Shown here: positions 46,457 to 55,383 of the stretch, one piece after another
Position numbering within the stretch: the first letter of the stretch is position 1
Layout of the letters: every line of letters begins with the position of its first letter
Assembly: GCA_958450325.1 (NCBI GenBank)
Contig: OY288250.1
Coordinates: 47,280,683-47,344,682, forward strand
DNA length: 64,000 nt
From: Agrostemma githago
Taxonomy: Eukaryota; Streptophyta; Magnoliopsida; Caryophyllales; Caryophyllaceae
Direction: 5' to 3'
Made by a program: the position numbers and the translations under genes
The notes under the pieces: model-generated
The model's input: the letters and a program-made list of their open reading frames with translations, nothing else
The model's database searches: none
What the model was told of the DNA's origin: nothing

Positions 46457-47819
46457 TGATGGGCCGTATTTAGTCGTATTTATTACGACGGTTTTGGGGT
46501 ATTTTGTGAGCTAAATCGGTTGTCTTGTATTGCATTTTTGTCAGTTTGGTATGAATGTAATACAGGCTAATTTGAAGATGTTAACCACTGGACCGTTGAT
46601 TTGGGCTAAGAACGAAGGAAAAGAAAGGCCGCTTGAAGACCCGGAACGATAAGAATCGAAGAATGGAACGGAACAGTAACAGCTGGCCACGCAAGTCGCG
46701 CAGTAGCCACGCGAGTCGCGCGACCAGGCGAGTCGCGCGAGAGAGGGGCGAGTCGCACGGCGGCCTGTGATGGACTACGTATTCCGGCTTATTTTGCTCT
46801 AATTTATTACGTTTTAAGACTTGGATTTTAATTAGGAAACTTTAGTATTACCTTAGGATATTTTTATTATTATTTTATTATTAGTAAACTCTTATTAGGT
46901 TTAGTTTAAGCCTTAGTTTTAGAGGGGATAATCATTCACATCTAGTTTTTAGAATCCATCAAGGAAGAAAAGGGAGAACTTCGAAGAACCCTAATTTTCC
47001 ACCGCAAGTATGTGTAACTAATTTCTCTACTTAGATTCAAGGCTTTGAAATACTCGAGAAACGTTTGTGAGTTTGAATGTTTTGATTATTAACCTTGATT
47101 ATTATGAATTGCTTTGTTATTAATTCTATGAATGTGTTGTTGATTGCTAGGTGTACAACTAGTATTTGATTGCATCGTTCTATCGTTAGTATCGTTAATT
47201 GAGTAGGATTTACTGATTAACTTTACATTAGTAACAACTAGGAATTAATATTGAACGGGATACGTTGATATTAGTACTTAGAAGCGATTCATATAAATAT
47301 CTAAGGCACGACTGGATTGTACGTGCTATTTATTCTCTATCGAATTCTCAGATCTATATTGCTTCCGTCTAATTGAACCTAGAACTGGATTGTTTAGGTT
47401 GTTTTACGGTTAGGGTTAATTAAGAACGGGATTCGTTTTAGTTAACTATTCTTAAGAGAATTGGAATTTCATGTTCACGATAGAGTAGTCAAGGTTATTA
47501 ATTGAAACCGTCTTACGATGATCAATCGCTATTGAGTGTGGATTTGTGCTTGTGTCTAAGTTATTTCTCATCCTTTGATTTACTTAAAGTTTTAATCTTT
47601 ATTAATTTTAGTTGTTAGAAAATCATCCAAAACCCCCCCCTTTAGTTACTACGGTCTTTAATTACGTTAGAGATCGATTTCATCTACACTTTAGTTAGCA
47701 TAATTAGGTTAATCTGATTCCCTTGGGTTCGACCCTTATTTCCATTATACTACTGTTTTAGTTAGTTGGTTATAAGTGATTATAAATTGTAATTTGAGGC
47801 ATACGACTTTAGCTCGTCA
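46457..47819 (+). repeat. 5' LTR of element E
   Basis: TGATGGGCCG...AGCTCGTCA. It carries GCGAGTCGC-type dyads at 46688-46760. A leader-like ACCCTAATTTTCCACCGC is at 46988-47005. I see no convincing TATA box. Confidence 0.95.
46688..46760 (+). promoter_or_regulatory. GCGA-N-TCGC dyad cluster in E LTR
   Basis: CGCAAGTCGCGC, CGCGAGTCGCGCGA, GGCGAGTCGCGCGA and GGCGAGTCGCAC: four GCGA-N-TCGC near-palindromes in 73 bp. They are duplicated in the 3' LTR at 54188-54260. Confidence 0.7.
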
Positions 47820-47824
47820 AATTT

Positions 47825-47842
47825 TGGCGCCGTTGCCGGGGA
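47825..47842 (+). other. Primer-binding site of element E (Athila type)
   Basis: TGGCGCCGTTGCCGGGGA, five bases after the LTR. The same 18-mer is the minus-strand PBS of D at 61163-61180. Confidence 0.9.
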
Positions 47843-47942
47843 ATCGGTGTTAATTATTTTTGTGTTTTCTAGTGTAGTTTTTATTTTTATTTTATTTATT
47901 ATAGCTAATTTTAATTATATTTTATTTTATTTTGTGTAGTTT

Positions 47943-49337
47943 ATGTATAATACTCGTTCTTCTAACCTGAACCTCGAGCCTTTCGACTCAGAGATTGAAC
48001 GCACTCTTCACAGGTCACGGAGAATCGGAGAGGGAGCAATAGTCATCGGAACACAGGAATTCGAGGATCTAGAGTTTAATAACGATATTCTTGTTATTCC
48101 AGAGGTGAACGAAGTTTCTTCCAAATCCGAAGACGAGTCGAATAACATGGCCAACACAATCAAGCAGCTGACGGCACCCGATCTCGCACAACAACCTTTG
48201 TGCATTACGTACCCACCGTTGGGTGCGAATGCCACTTTCGAATTGAAGTCGGGTTTGATCCATCAACTACCCACATTCCATGGTTTAAGCGATGAGGACC
48301 CTAACAAGCACTTGTCGGATTTTCATATTGTATGCTTGAGTATGAAACCGGCATCTGTCACTGATGAGCAGCTGAAGCTAAGGGCCTTTCCCTTCTCATT
48401 GAAGGATTCTGCTAGGGATTGGTTGTATTACTTGCCACCGGCAAGTATTGATACATGGGTGAAGATGAAGAAGGCGTTCCTTGAGAAGTACTTTCCGGCG
48501 TCTCGAGCCTCCCAATTGAAGAAGCAGATTAGTAATGCGGAGCAACGAGACGGTGAGACGATGTATGAGTATTGGGAACGTTTTAAGAAGCTGTGTGCTA
48601 CATGCCCATATCATGGCTACAATCCTCAAGACCTTGTGATGTATTTTTGTGGAGGTCTTTGTGTGGAGGATGCCCGTACTGTGAATGCGGCATGTGGGGG
48701 ATCGATCGTGAACAAGAGTCCAGATGCCGCTATAGAGGTGATTCAGGAGCTAGCTGAAAGCTCTCGAGATTTTTCCCGAAAATACAAACGGGGAGTGCAT
48801 GCCTTAGGTAATTCATCATCCTCAAGCCTTGAACATAAAGTCGATAGCTTAACGGCTCTTGTACAAAATATGATGTCGGGAAAAACAAATCAAGTTATGA
48901 TGTGCGGTATTTGTTCTACCGAAGGACATCCGAGTGAGCATTGTCCTCACATGTATGAAGAGAATCAAGAGGAGGTGAATGGAGTATGGGAAACCGGAGA
49001 GAAGAAGAAATGGGACCCTTTTTCCAATACCTTTAATCCCGGATGGAGAGATCATCCCAACATGAGGTGGAGAACTCGTCAAGGGGACCAACAATTTAAT
49101 CAAGGAAATCAAGTCGGTCAAGCGAAGCAACAATTCTTGGCTAAACAACAAGTTCCTAACACGGTTCCTACTCCACCCCCACCTAATGGACAAATGTCCA
49201 CCGAGGACATGATCCGGGCCTTGGTTGCTAGTCAAGCTACGGTAACCACCCAAATGTCCAATCTTCAAGCTACGGTTCTTCAACATCAAACGGAGAACAA
49301 AGCTAGCATTCAGAATTTGGAAGTTCAAATGGGCTAA
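47943..49337 (+). CDS. gag: Athila-type Gag
   Basis: 464 codons from ATGTATAATACTCG, the first ATG after the PBS. Residues about 115-230 form the Retrotrans_gag capsid domain (LSDEDPNKHLSDFHIV, FSLKDSARDWLYYLPP, MYEYWERFKKLCATCP). A zinc knuckle C-x2-C-x4-H-x4-C is at C321, C324, H329 and C334. The C-terminal part is Gln/Asn-rich and then a predicted coiled coil. It ends at TAA (49335-49337) in the same frame as the protease ORF that starts at the next codon. The surrounding ...VQMG-stop-MVTAIGRLE reads as a continuous Athila gag-pro in which CAA became TAA. The protein could still form the structural part of a particle. Confidence 0.95.
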   Translation: MYNTRSSNLNLEPFDSEIERTLHRSRRIGEGAIVIGTQEFEDLEFNNDILVIPEVNEVSSKSEDESNNMANTIKQLTAPDLAQQPLCITYPPLGANATFELKSGLIHQLPTFHGLSDEDPNKHLSDFHIVCLSMKPASVTDEQLKLRAFPFSLKDSARDWLYYLPPASIDTWVKMKKAFLEKYFPASRASQLKKQISNAEQRDGETMYEYWERFKKLCATCPYHGYNPQDLVMYFCGGLCVEDARTVNAACGGSIVNKSPDAAIEVIQELAESSRDFSRKYKRGVHALGNSSSSSLEHKVDSLTALVQNMMSGKTNQVMMCGICSTEGHPSEHCPHMYEENQEEVNGVWETGEKKKWDPFSNTFNPGWRDHPNMRWRTRQGDQQFNQGNQVGQAKQQFLAKQQVPNTVPTPPPPNGQMSTEDMIRALVASQATVTTQMSNLQATVLQHQTENKASIQNLEVQMG

Positions 49338-50231
49338 ATGGTGACCGCCATTGGTAGGTTGGAGGCTCGAGATTCGGGGAAACTACCTAGTCAAACCATT
49401 CTTACAAAGGAAAACGTGAGTGCCGTATCTTTAAGGAATGGGAGACAATTGGTGGAGGCCGACAAACCGAAGAGGAAGGCCAAAGAAGCTATGGTTCAAG
49501 AAGAGGAGCTAGTGATCGAGGAAGGTGAGGAAACTCCGAGTGAACAAGAGAAGGAGTTAATTACTCCTACAACACCGGTGGCAGAACCGGATGTTCCTTT
49601 TCCCGAGGCACTCAAGCGAACCCGTCGTTATGAGCACGACAAGGATATCTACGAGGTATTTGAAAAGTGTGAGGTAAACATTCCCCTTCTTAATCTTTTA
49701 AAGAGTATTCCTAAATATGCTAAATTCTTGAAAGAATTATGTACTATTAAAAGGAATAACAAGTTGAAGGGAGCTAAGAAAGGGAAGGGTAGTGAGTATG
49801 TGTCCGCTATTTTTCAAAAGAAATTACCCCCTAAGTGTGGCGACCCGGGCATGTTTACTATACCTTGCACCATAGGAGATACCTTGTTTGACAAGTCTAT
49901 GTTAGATTTAGGAGCCTCGATTAATGTGATCCCTCTTTCTATCTACGAATCTCTTAGACTTGGTCCTATGAGGGAAACCGAGAAAGTAGTGCAACTAGCG
50001 GATCGATCGAGTGTCTATCCTAAGGAAGTTGTAGAGAATGTCCTAGTTAAAGTTGATAAGTTGGTCTTTCCGGCCGATTTTTATGTGTTAGACATGGAAC
50101 ATGACTATAGTGCAACTCCTATCATTCTAGGACGACCGTTCCTAAAGACCGCGGGAACAAAAATCGATGTCCCTAATGGCTCACTTAGCATGCAATTTGA
50201 GGGTAGAGTTGTTAAATTCGAATATAAATAA
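49338..50231 (+). pseudogene. Retroviral-type aspartic protease region of element E
   Basis: 297 codons directly after the gag stop and in the same frame. The catalytic motif is LDLGASINVIP at about residues 189-199 (D-x-G-A form). The flap and C-terminal motif ATPIILGRPFLKTAG follows about 70 residues later, and both are standard for plant gypsy proteases. The reading ends at TAA after ...KFEYK, where family members continue into pol. The sequence that looks like the continuation (NKPSSHSPKDN, CRVDIFDHL) is in the +1 frame, so a frameshift lies near 50222-50231. Without a start of its own or readthrough, translation is doubtful. Confidence 0.85.
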
Positions 50232-50646
50232 GCCTAGTTCCCACTCCCCGAAAGACAATACCTTGTGTCGTGTTGATATTTTTGATCATTTATCTCCTAA
50301 CTCACAAGAAGAAGTGGTGAAATCGGTTCCTAAACCGATTTCGTCTACCCCCTCTAGCAAGGAATTTTTGTTTTGTGAGCATGTGCAGGAACCTCCTTCT
50401 AAGGGACCCAAGTGTGTCATTCTTTGGGAGTCGCGTAAGGACGCGGAGGTAAACAAAGGTAAAACGAGATCATGGTTCGATCAATGGATGGTTCGGAAGA
50501 GCTCAAGCAAGCATCCGACGGTCTTGAAATTTCAAAAGGGAAAAGTGAAAGATTTAGTCGGCATAAGGCTTAAGCCGACTAGTGAAAGGAGTGACGGATC
50601 GGGTGTCGGGAGAAGCAAGCTCTCGGACATGACAATTTCTACCTAA
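50232..50646 (+). pseudogene. Frameshifted gag-pol remnant downstream of protease
   Basis: An open frame in +1 relative to the protease, ending at 50646. Its start (CRVDIFDHLSPNSQEEVV) is where Athila polyproteins have an acidic linker before RT. What follows (PKCVILWESRKDAEV, basic tail) contains no RT motif. The RT, RNase H and integrase region has been deleted or replaced. Confidence 0.5.
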
Positions 50647-51745
50647 CCTCCGTCTCAGTCGAGCGAACGACTTTAAACAAAAGCGCTTCCGGGAGGCAAC
50701 CCGTTTTGTAGACTTTTATTGTAAAATTTTATTTTACGGGTCATAGGTCGTTTTATTAATTTCGTTGTTTTTCTTTATCGTTGTTTTTCTTAAACTTAGT
50801 TTTTATTACTAACTTTTGATGTTTTATTAGGAGAAAAGCGTCGATTTTCCAGGAGGTTGGGCGACTAGCGTGGGTCCTGGGCGACTAGCATGGAGATCTC
50901 TCGAAATCTGAGCGAAAATTGAAGAAAAAAAGAGGACGGATTTCCAGGCAGCCGCGCGAGTCGCGCGGACCCTATGCGACTCGCGGGACCCCCCTCTCAC
51001 AGGTATTATTTTATTGATAAAAAAAAAAAACGAAAAAAATCAAAAATTTGAAACAGACTGACCCGACTCCTTCTATTCCCTTTCCCCTTCTATTCCTTTC
51101 ATCCTCATCAATTCAAAACCCTAACATCCTTTCTCCCCAAATCAATTTCAATCTCCCCAAATCAATTTCTTAATCCTCATCAATCCTTCCTCCTCACTTC
51201 AAATTTCAATTCAAGCTGTCGGTTTGTGGTGCGTGAGTCGTGCGTCGTCGTCGGTTCTGTCATTGTCGTCGGTCGCCATAGTCGTCGTCACTGTTCGTGG
51301 TCCGGTGGGTGGTCACGCGACTCGCGTGGGTGTCAGGCGAGTCGCGCGTGGGTCCGTAGTCAGCTGTCGCTTGTGCTGCTGCGTGTCTGTCGTCGGCCTT
51401 GGTTCCGGTTTGTGGTGCGTGAGTCGGGCGTGTCTGTGGTTCCGGTTTCCGTTCCGAGGCTGTCGAGGTTGTAAGTCATTAACTCCATCCTCTCATCCTC
51501 TCTGTTTCATTTCTATAAATCCATAATTATGTACTGTCTATGAGTTGCTAGGTCTAGGTTGGGGAAAGTTTGATTTCTGTCTATTCCGTGTGAATTAAGC
51601 AAGCCTAGTTGTAGTCAACGCCCCGTTTCGTTTCACGATTCATCTACGTGTTTGGGTTTGAGTCGGGTGTCGTCCGAGTTCATAGTTTACATATTTTAGG
51701 TAGTTTTCACTAGTTAGTGTCAGCTGTCCTAGAAACTCTTGAGTC
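50647..51745 (+). promoter_or_regulatory. Conserved Athila noncoding motif and leader of the second ORF
   Basis: 50658-50706 (GTCGAGCGAACGACTTTAAA then GCGCTTCCGGGAGGCAACCC) is the motif I recall as typical of the Athila pol/3'-ORF junction; CGGG-AGGCAA-CCCG can form a hairpin. GCGA-N-TCGC dyads like those in the LTR lie at 50953-50987 and 51313-51349. A pyrimidine-rich, leader-like stretch (51060-51200) and a donor-like GGTTGTAAGT (about 51467-51476) suggest a spliced leader upstream of the ATG at 51746. Frames 51224-51526 are translations of this leader. Confidence 0.5.
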
Positions 51746-52984
51746 ATGGCCCCGAAAAAGCAAAAAACGACCGCGGTGGATTATATGGGGTGTAAGAATT
51801 TGAGTGCGAAACAGAAAGCAGTATGGCGCCAACTATTCGATCGAGTTGTTATGGCGACTAAGTTTGTCGATAATTCGGCATTGGAGAGGCTCGGGATTGG
51901 TGATGAGGTGTACACGCTATTGACTCGTATTGGGCTAGCGAACTTTTATGATAAGCATGCGGACACGTATAAGCGCTATACACTTGAATTCTTGTCCACC
52001 TTAGAAGTACATCGTGATGACGACCCCCCTCACATTAATTTTCATCTCGGAGATGCGGAACGAAATGTAGATTTCACAGAATTGAGGGAGGCGTTGGGTA
52101 TAGCACCGAAAGGGGGAGCGGAGTTTTTGACCCCTACGTCTCGAATGATGGATGCGTTTTGGTTGAAAATTGCCGGTCATGCATATGGTAACGTAGGAGC
52201 TAAGAATGCTGATATTCGTCACCCCGCCCTTCGTTATGTTCACCGACTTTTGAACTCCACATTTCTTTGTAAAGGTGAACCGACACATCTACCTATGGCG
52301 GATTTGATGTATTTGTGGGCCATGATGCCCGAATGTTTAGAAACCCCGGATTGGGTCGATATATTCTTGACTCGCTGTGAGAAGCAACAAAAGGCGGTAT
52401 CGGGGAACATTCCGATGGGAGGTATGATTACTCTTTTAGCTCGGTATCTTGGATTACCCCAGATGGCGGATTCTCCTGTCGTAGGTGATACTACTATCAG
52501 CATTAAGTTTATGGAGAGTTGTTCTATGATTTCGCGACCGATTGCTAAACACCACCTAATCTGGACGCTCGGCACGTCCCACCAGCATTTCTTGATTTTG
52601 CCTCGTCCGGATGGGAAATCGTTACCATTGGGGCCTACTGCGGCTGATTTTTACATTGAACATGATAAGCAATTTCCTACGCCGACTACCGAGTCTAGTG
52701 CCCCGGTTGTGGAGGAGCCCGAGGGTACGCCTGATTTCGATCGTTGGAGAGATTGGCGCGAATCAATAGAAGATCGAGTCGAAGAATCGGTTGATAACAG
52801 TAGGTTGGCCGCTGAGTTCGGTCGGTGTATGAATCGGTTGCAGTTGAAGTTGCACCCTAATGACTACTCGGAACCATCTCCCGAGTTTTATGAAGAGCTT
52901 GCAGCCCGTGAGCAAGCAAGATCATCTAGGAGGGCGGCACGTGAGGCTAAGTCACGTGACGTCGGATCCTCTTCTCACTCTTGA
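51746..52984 (+). CDS. ATHILA ORF1-type protein of element E
   Basis: 412 codons starting MAPKKQKTTAVDYMG, intact. Lys-rich N-terminus, then FDRVVMATKFVD, LGIGDEVYTLLTRIGL, YTLEFLSTLEVHRDDDP, DFTELREALGIAPKGG and PMADLMYLWAMMPECL, and an acidic/basic C-terminal tail. The LEFLSTL and xFTELREALG pattern resembles the plant ATHILA ORF-1 family (Pfam ATHILA, from memory). That family is found between pol and the 3' LTR or in gag-less copies; its function is not established. It has its own leader with LTR-like dyads, which suggests separate expression. It is followed by a PPT-like block and the stem-loop array. Confidence 0.8.
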   Translation: MAPKKQKTTAVDYMGCKNLSAKQKAVWRQLFDRVVMATKFVDNSALERLGIGDEVYTLLTRIGLANFYDKHADTYKRYTLEFLSTLEVHRDDDPPHINFHLGDAERNVDFTELREALGIAPKGGAEFLTPTSRMMDAFWLKIAGHAYGNVGAKNADIRHPALRYVHRLLNSTFLCKGEPTHLPMADLMYLWAMMPECLETPDWVDIFLTRCEKQQKAVSGNIPMGGMITLLARYLGLPQMADSPVVGDTTISIKFMESCSMISRPIAKHHLIWTLGTSHQHFLILPRPDGKSLPLGPTAADFYIEHDKQFPTPTTESSAPVVEEPEGTPDFDRWRDWRESIEDRVEESVDNSRLAAEFGRCMNRLQLKLHPNDYSEPSPEFYEELAAREQARSSRRAAREAKSRDVGSSSHS

Positions 52985-53019
52985 GCTCGAGGTATTTCTC
53001 TCCCCGTTTCTTTTATTTG

Positions 53020-53080
53020 TCCTTAGTTCACACATTCGAGGACGATGTGTTATTCAAGCGAGGGGAGGGGAATTATCTCG
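53020..53080 (+). other. Internal PPT-like block of element E
   Basis: ATTCGAGGACGATGTG followed by TTCAAGCGAGGGGAGGGGA resembles the terminal ACTCGAGGACGAGTAAAGG...TTCAAGCGTGGGG (53918-53949). It may be a second (central) polypurine tract or a relic of an earlier 3' end. Confidence 0.5.
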
Positions 53081-53174
53081 TTGTATATAGTAGTTAGCTT
53101 GTTTTACGTTTTTTAATTTTTTTTGAAAAAAAAAAAAAAAAAAAGAGAAAAAATATAAATAAATAAATAAACCC

Positions 53175-53355
53175 GGCTAGGTGAAAACCCGGAAAGGGCG
53201 CCTAGGCAAGAATGGGGAATGTGGCCGAGGACGGAGTGAAAACCCGAAAGGGCGCCCCGGGTAAAAAGAAAAATCGAGTTGCGTGCCACGAGAGTAGTGT
53301 GAGGAAAAAAAAATGAAAGCTAGAGTGAAAATCCGCAAGGGCGGACGCTCTAGGC
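53175..53355 (+). repeat. Three stem-loop modules with compensating stems (element E)
   Basis: Modules at 53175-53207, 53231-53261 and 53319-53355. Outer stems are CTAGGTG/CGCCTAG, CGGAGTG/CGCCCCG and CTAGAGTG/CGCTCTAG. The inner parts are CCCGGAAAGGG, CCCGAAAGGG and TCCGCAAGGGCGGA. The GTGAAAA entry and GGC exit are constant. Same class as 8632-8757 in element C. Confidence 0.7.
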
Positions 53356-53375
53356 AAAATGAGGGAATTAGGAAA

Positions 53376-53955
53376 AAATCACTACTACTTTCTCCGTTTT
53401 TGGTGTTGGCGTCATAAGAAGGGTGACATAGAAGGTCGGAAGGGTAGGATTAGTTGGCTAAGGTGAGAAGAATCGCGGTGCGGTGTAGTCGTAGCACTAA
53501 ATTCTATGCGATTGATGATATTTTGTTTGGTATATTGAACTATTAGAGGCGTTTAGGAGTGATTGCATGTGTGGGTTGTGGAATATTGTGGTATATGTTT
53601 TGTACCACCGGTGACATTTGTAGCACATGCGATCCGTTCTAGGATTGGAGAAATAAGGGGCGTTAGATATCGACATTAGCTTATCCTTATTTGCTAATGT
53701 TCCTTGTTTTGATAATTTGAGTCGATGATAGTAGTTTGATATCGGGTGTGTTGATTCACTTGAACATTGGAGTTGAGTTTCATTCAAATGGTGGATTAAC
53801 TTGTGCATTATCTAATAATGAGGGAGTTTGGTGGAAGACGAGTGAGGGCCGGTGTGTAATATTATTCTCACGCATTTTGGACCGGTGACGATTGTGTTTA
53901 TTGTGTTCTTTGAGTTTTACTCGAGGACGAGTAAAGGTTCAAGCGTGGGGATATT
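53376..53955 (+). other. Element E 3' noncoding end with PPT
   Basis: No gene. The minus frame 53497-53808 has no features. The last bases before the 3' LTR (CAAGCGTGGGGATATT, 53940-53955) are the polypurine tract. Confidence 0.7.
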
Positions 53956-55319
53956 TGATGGGTCGTATTTAGTCGTATTTATTACGATGGTTTTGGGGTA
54001 TTTTGTGAGCTAAATCGGTTGTCTTGTATTGCATTTGTGTCAGTTTGGTATGAATGTAATACAGGCTAATTTGAAGATGTTAACCACTAGACCGTTGATT
54101 TGGGCTAAGAACGAAGGAAAAGAAAGGCCGCTTGAAGACCCGGAACGATAAGAATCGAAGAATGGAACGGAACAGTAACAGCTGGCCACGCAAGTCGCGC
54201 AGTAGCCACGCGAGTCGCGCGACCAGGCGAGTCGCGCGAGAGAGGGGCGAGTCGCACGGCGGCCTGTGATGGACTACGTATTCCGGCTTATTTTGCTCTA
54301 ATTTATTACGTTTTAAGACTTGGATTTTAATTAGGAAACTTTAGTATTACCTTAGGATATTTTTATTATTATTTTATTATTAGTAAACTCTTATTAGGTT
54401 TAGTTTAAGCCTTAGTTTTAGAGGGGATAATCATTCACATCTAGTTTTTAGAATCCATCAAGGAAGAAAAGGGAGAACTTCGAAGAACCCTAATTTTCCA
54501 CCGCAAGTATGTGTAACTAATTTCTCTACTTAGATTCAAGGCTTTGAAATACTCGAGAAACGTTTGTGAGTTTGAATGTTTTGATTATTAACCTTGATTA
54601 TTATGAATTGCTTTGTTATTAATTCTATGAATGTGTTGTTGATTGCTAGGTGTACAACTAGTATTTGATTGCATCGTTCTATCGTTAGTATCGTTAATTG
54701 AGTAGGATTTACTGATTAACTTTACATTAGTAACAACTAGGAATTAATATTGAACGGGATACGTTGATATTAGTACTTAGAAGCGATTCATATAAATATC
54801 TAAGGCACGACTGGATTGTACGTGCTATTTATTCTCTATCGAATTCTCAGATCTATATTGCTTCCGTCTAATTGAACCTAGAACTGGATTGTTTAGGTTG
54901 TTTTACGGTTAGGGTTAATTAAGAACGGGATTCGTTTTAGTTAACTATTCTTAAGAGAATTGGAATTTCATGTTCACGATAGAGTAGTCAAGGTTATTAA
55001 TTGAAACCGTCTTACGATGATCAATCGCTATTGAGTGTGGATTTGTGCTTGTGTCTAAGTTATTTCTCATCCTTTGATTTACTTAAAGTTTTAATCTTTA
55101 TTAATTTTAGTTGTTAGAAAATCATCCAAAACCCCCCCCCTTTAGTTACTACGGTCTTTAATTACGTTAGAGATCGATTTCATCTACACTTTAGTTAGCA
55201 TAATTAGGTTAATCTGATTCCCTTGGGTTCGACCCTTATTTCCATTATACTACTGTTTTAGTTAGTTGGTTATAAGTGATTATAAATTGTAATTTGAGGC
55301 ATACGACTTTAGCCCGTCA
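53956..55319 (+). repeat. 3' LTR of element E
   Basis: TGATGGGTCG...AGCCCGTCA, 99.6 percent identical to the 5' LTR by eye. Differences seen: C/T at two sites near the start, T/G, G/A, C/T at the last GCTCG/GCCCG, plus one extra C in the poly-C run. Confidence 0.95.
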
Positions 55320-55383
55320 AGTTATGATGAAGTAATAGCGGAAAGGATAAAAGCGCTAGGAAAATAGCGGGTGTTCCACACAT

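Larger units (their letters stand above)
46457..55319 (+). mobile_element. Element E: young Athila-type LTR retrotransposon lacking RT and integrase
   Basis: TSD AGTTA at 46452-46456 and 55320-55324. The LTRs are 46457-47819 (1363 bp) and 53956-55319 (1364 bp). By eye they differ by five substitutions and one C in a poly-C run, so this is the youngest datable insertion in the window. Order: LTR, PBS, gag, protease remnant, conserved Athila motif, 412-codon ORF, stem-loop repeats, PPT, LTR. The ends are TGATGGG and CCCGTCA. Confidence 0.95.
43108..55378 (-). mobile_element. Element F: about 3.4-kb solo-LTR-like insertion, split by element E
   Basis: TSD CACAT at 43103-43107 and 55379-55383. 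The ends are TGTAATCCCC and GTGTTCCA; on minus the insertion starts TGGAACACCCGC and ends GGGGATTACA. Without E (and its duplicated AGTTA) it is about 3403 bp of AT-rich sequence without coding frames, internal LTR pair or PBS. The best reading is a solo LTR of a long-LTR gypsy family. A LARD-type element cannot be excluded. Confidence 0.75.

Noticed and set aside
49335..49337. Programmed stop-codon readthrough between gag and protease in E
   Set aside because: The context GGC-TAA-ATG does not resemble known readthrough signals I can recall, and a CAA to TAA mutation with a nearby frameshift explains the state more simply.
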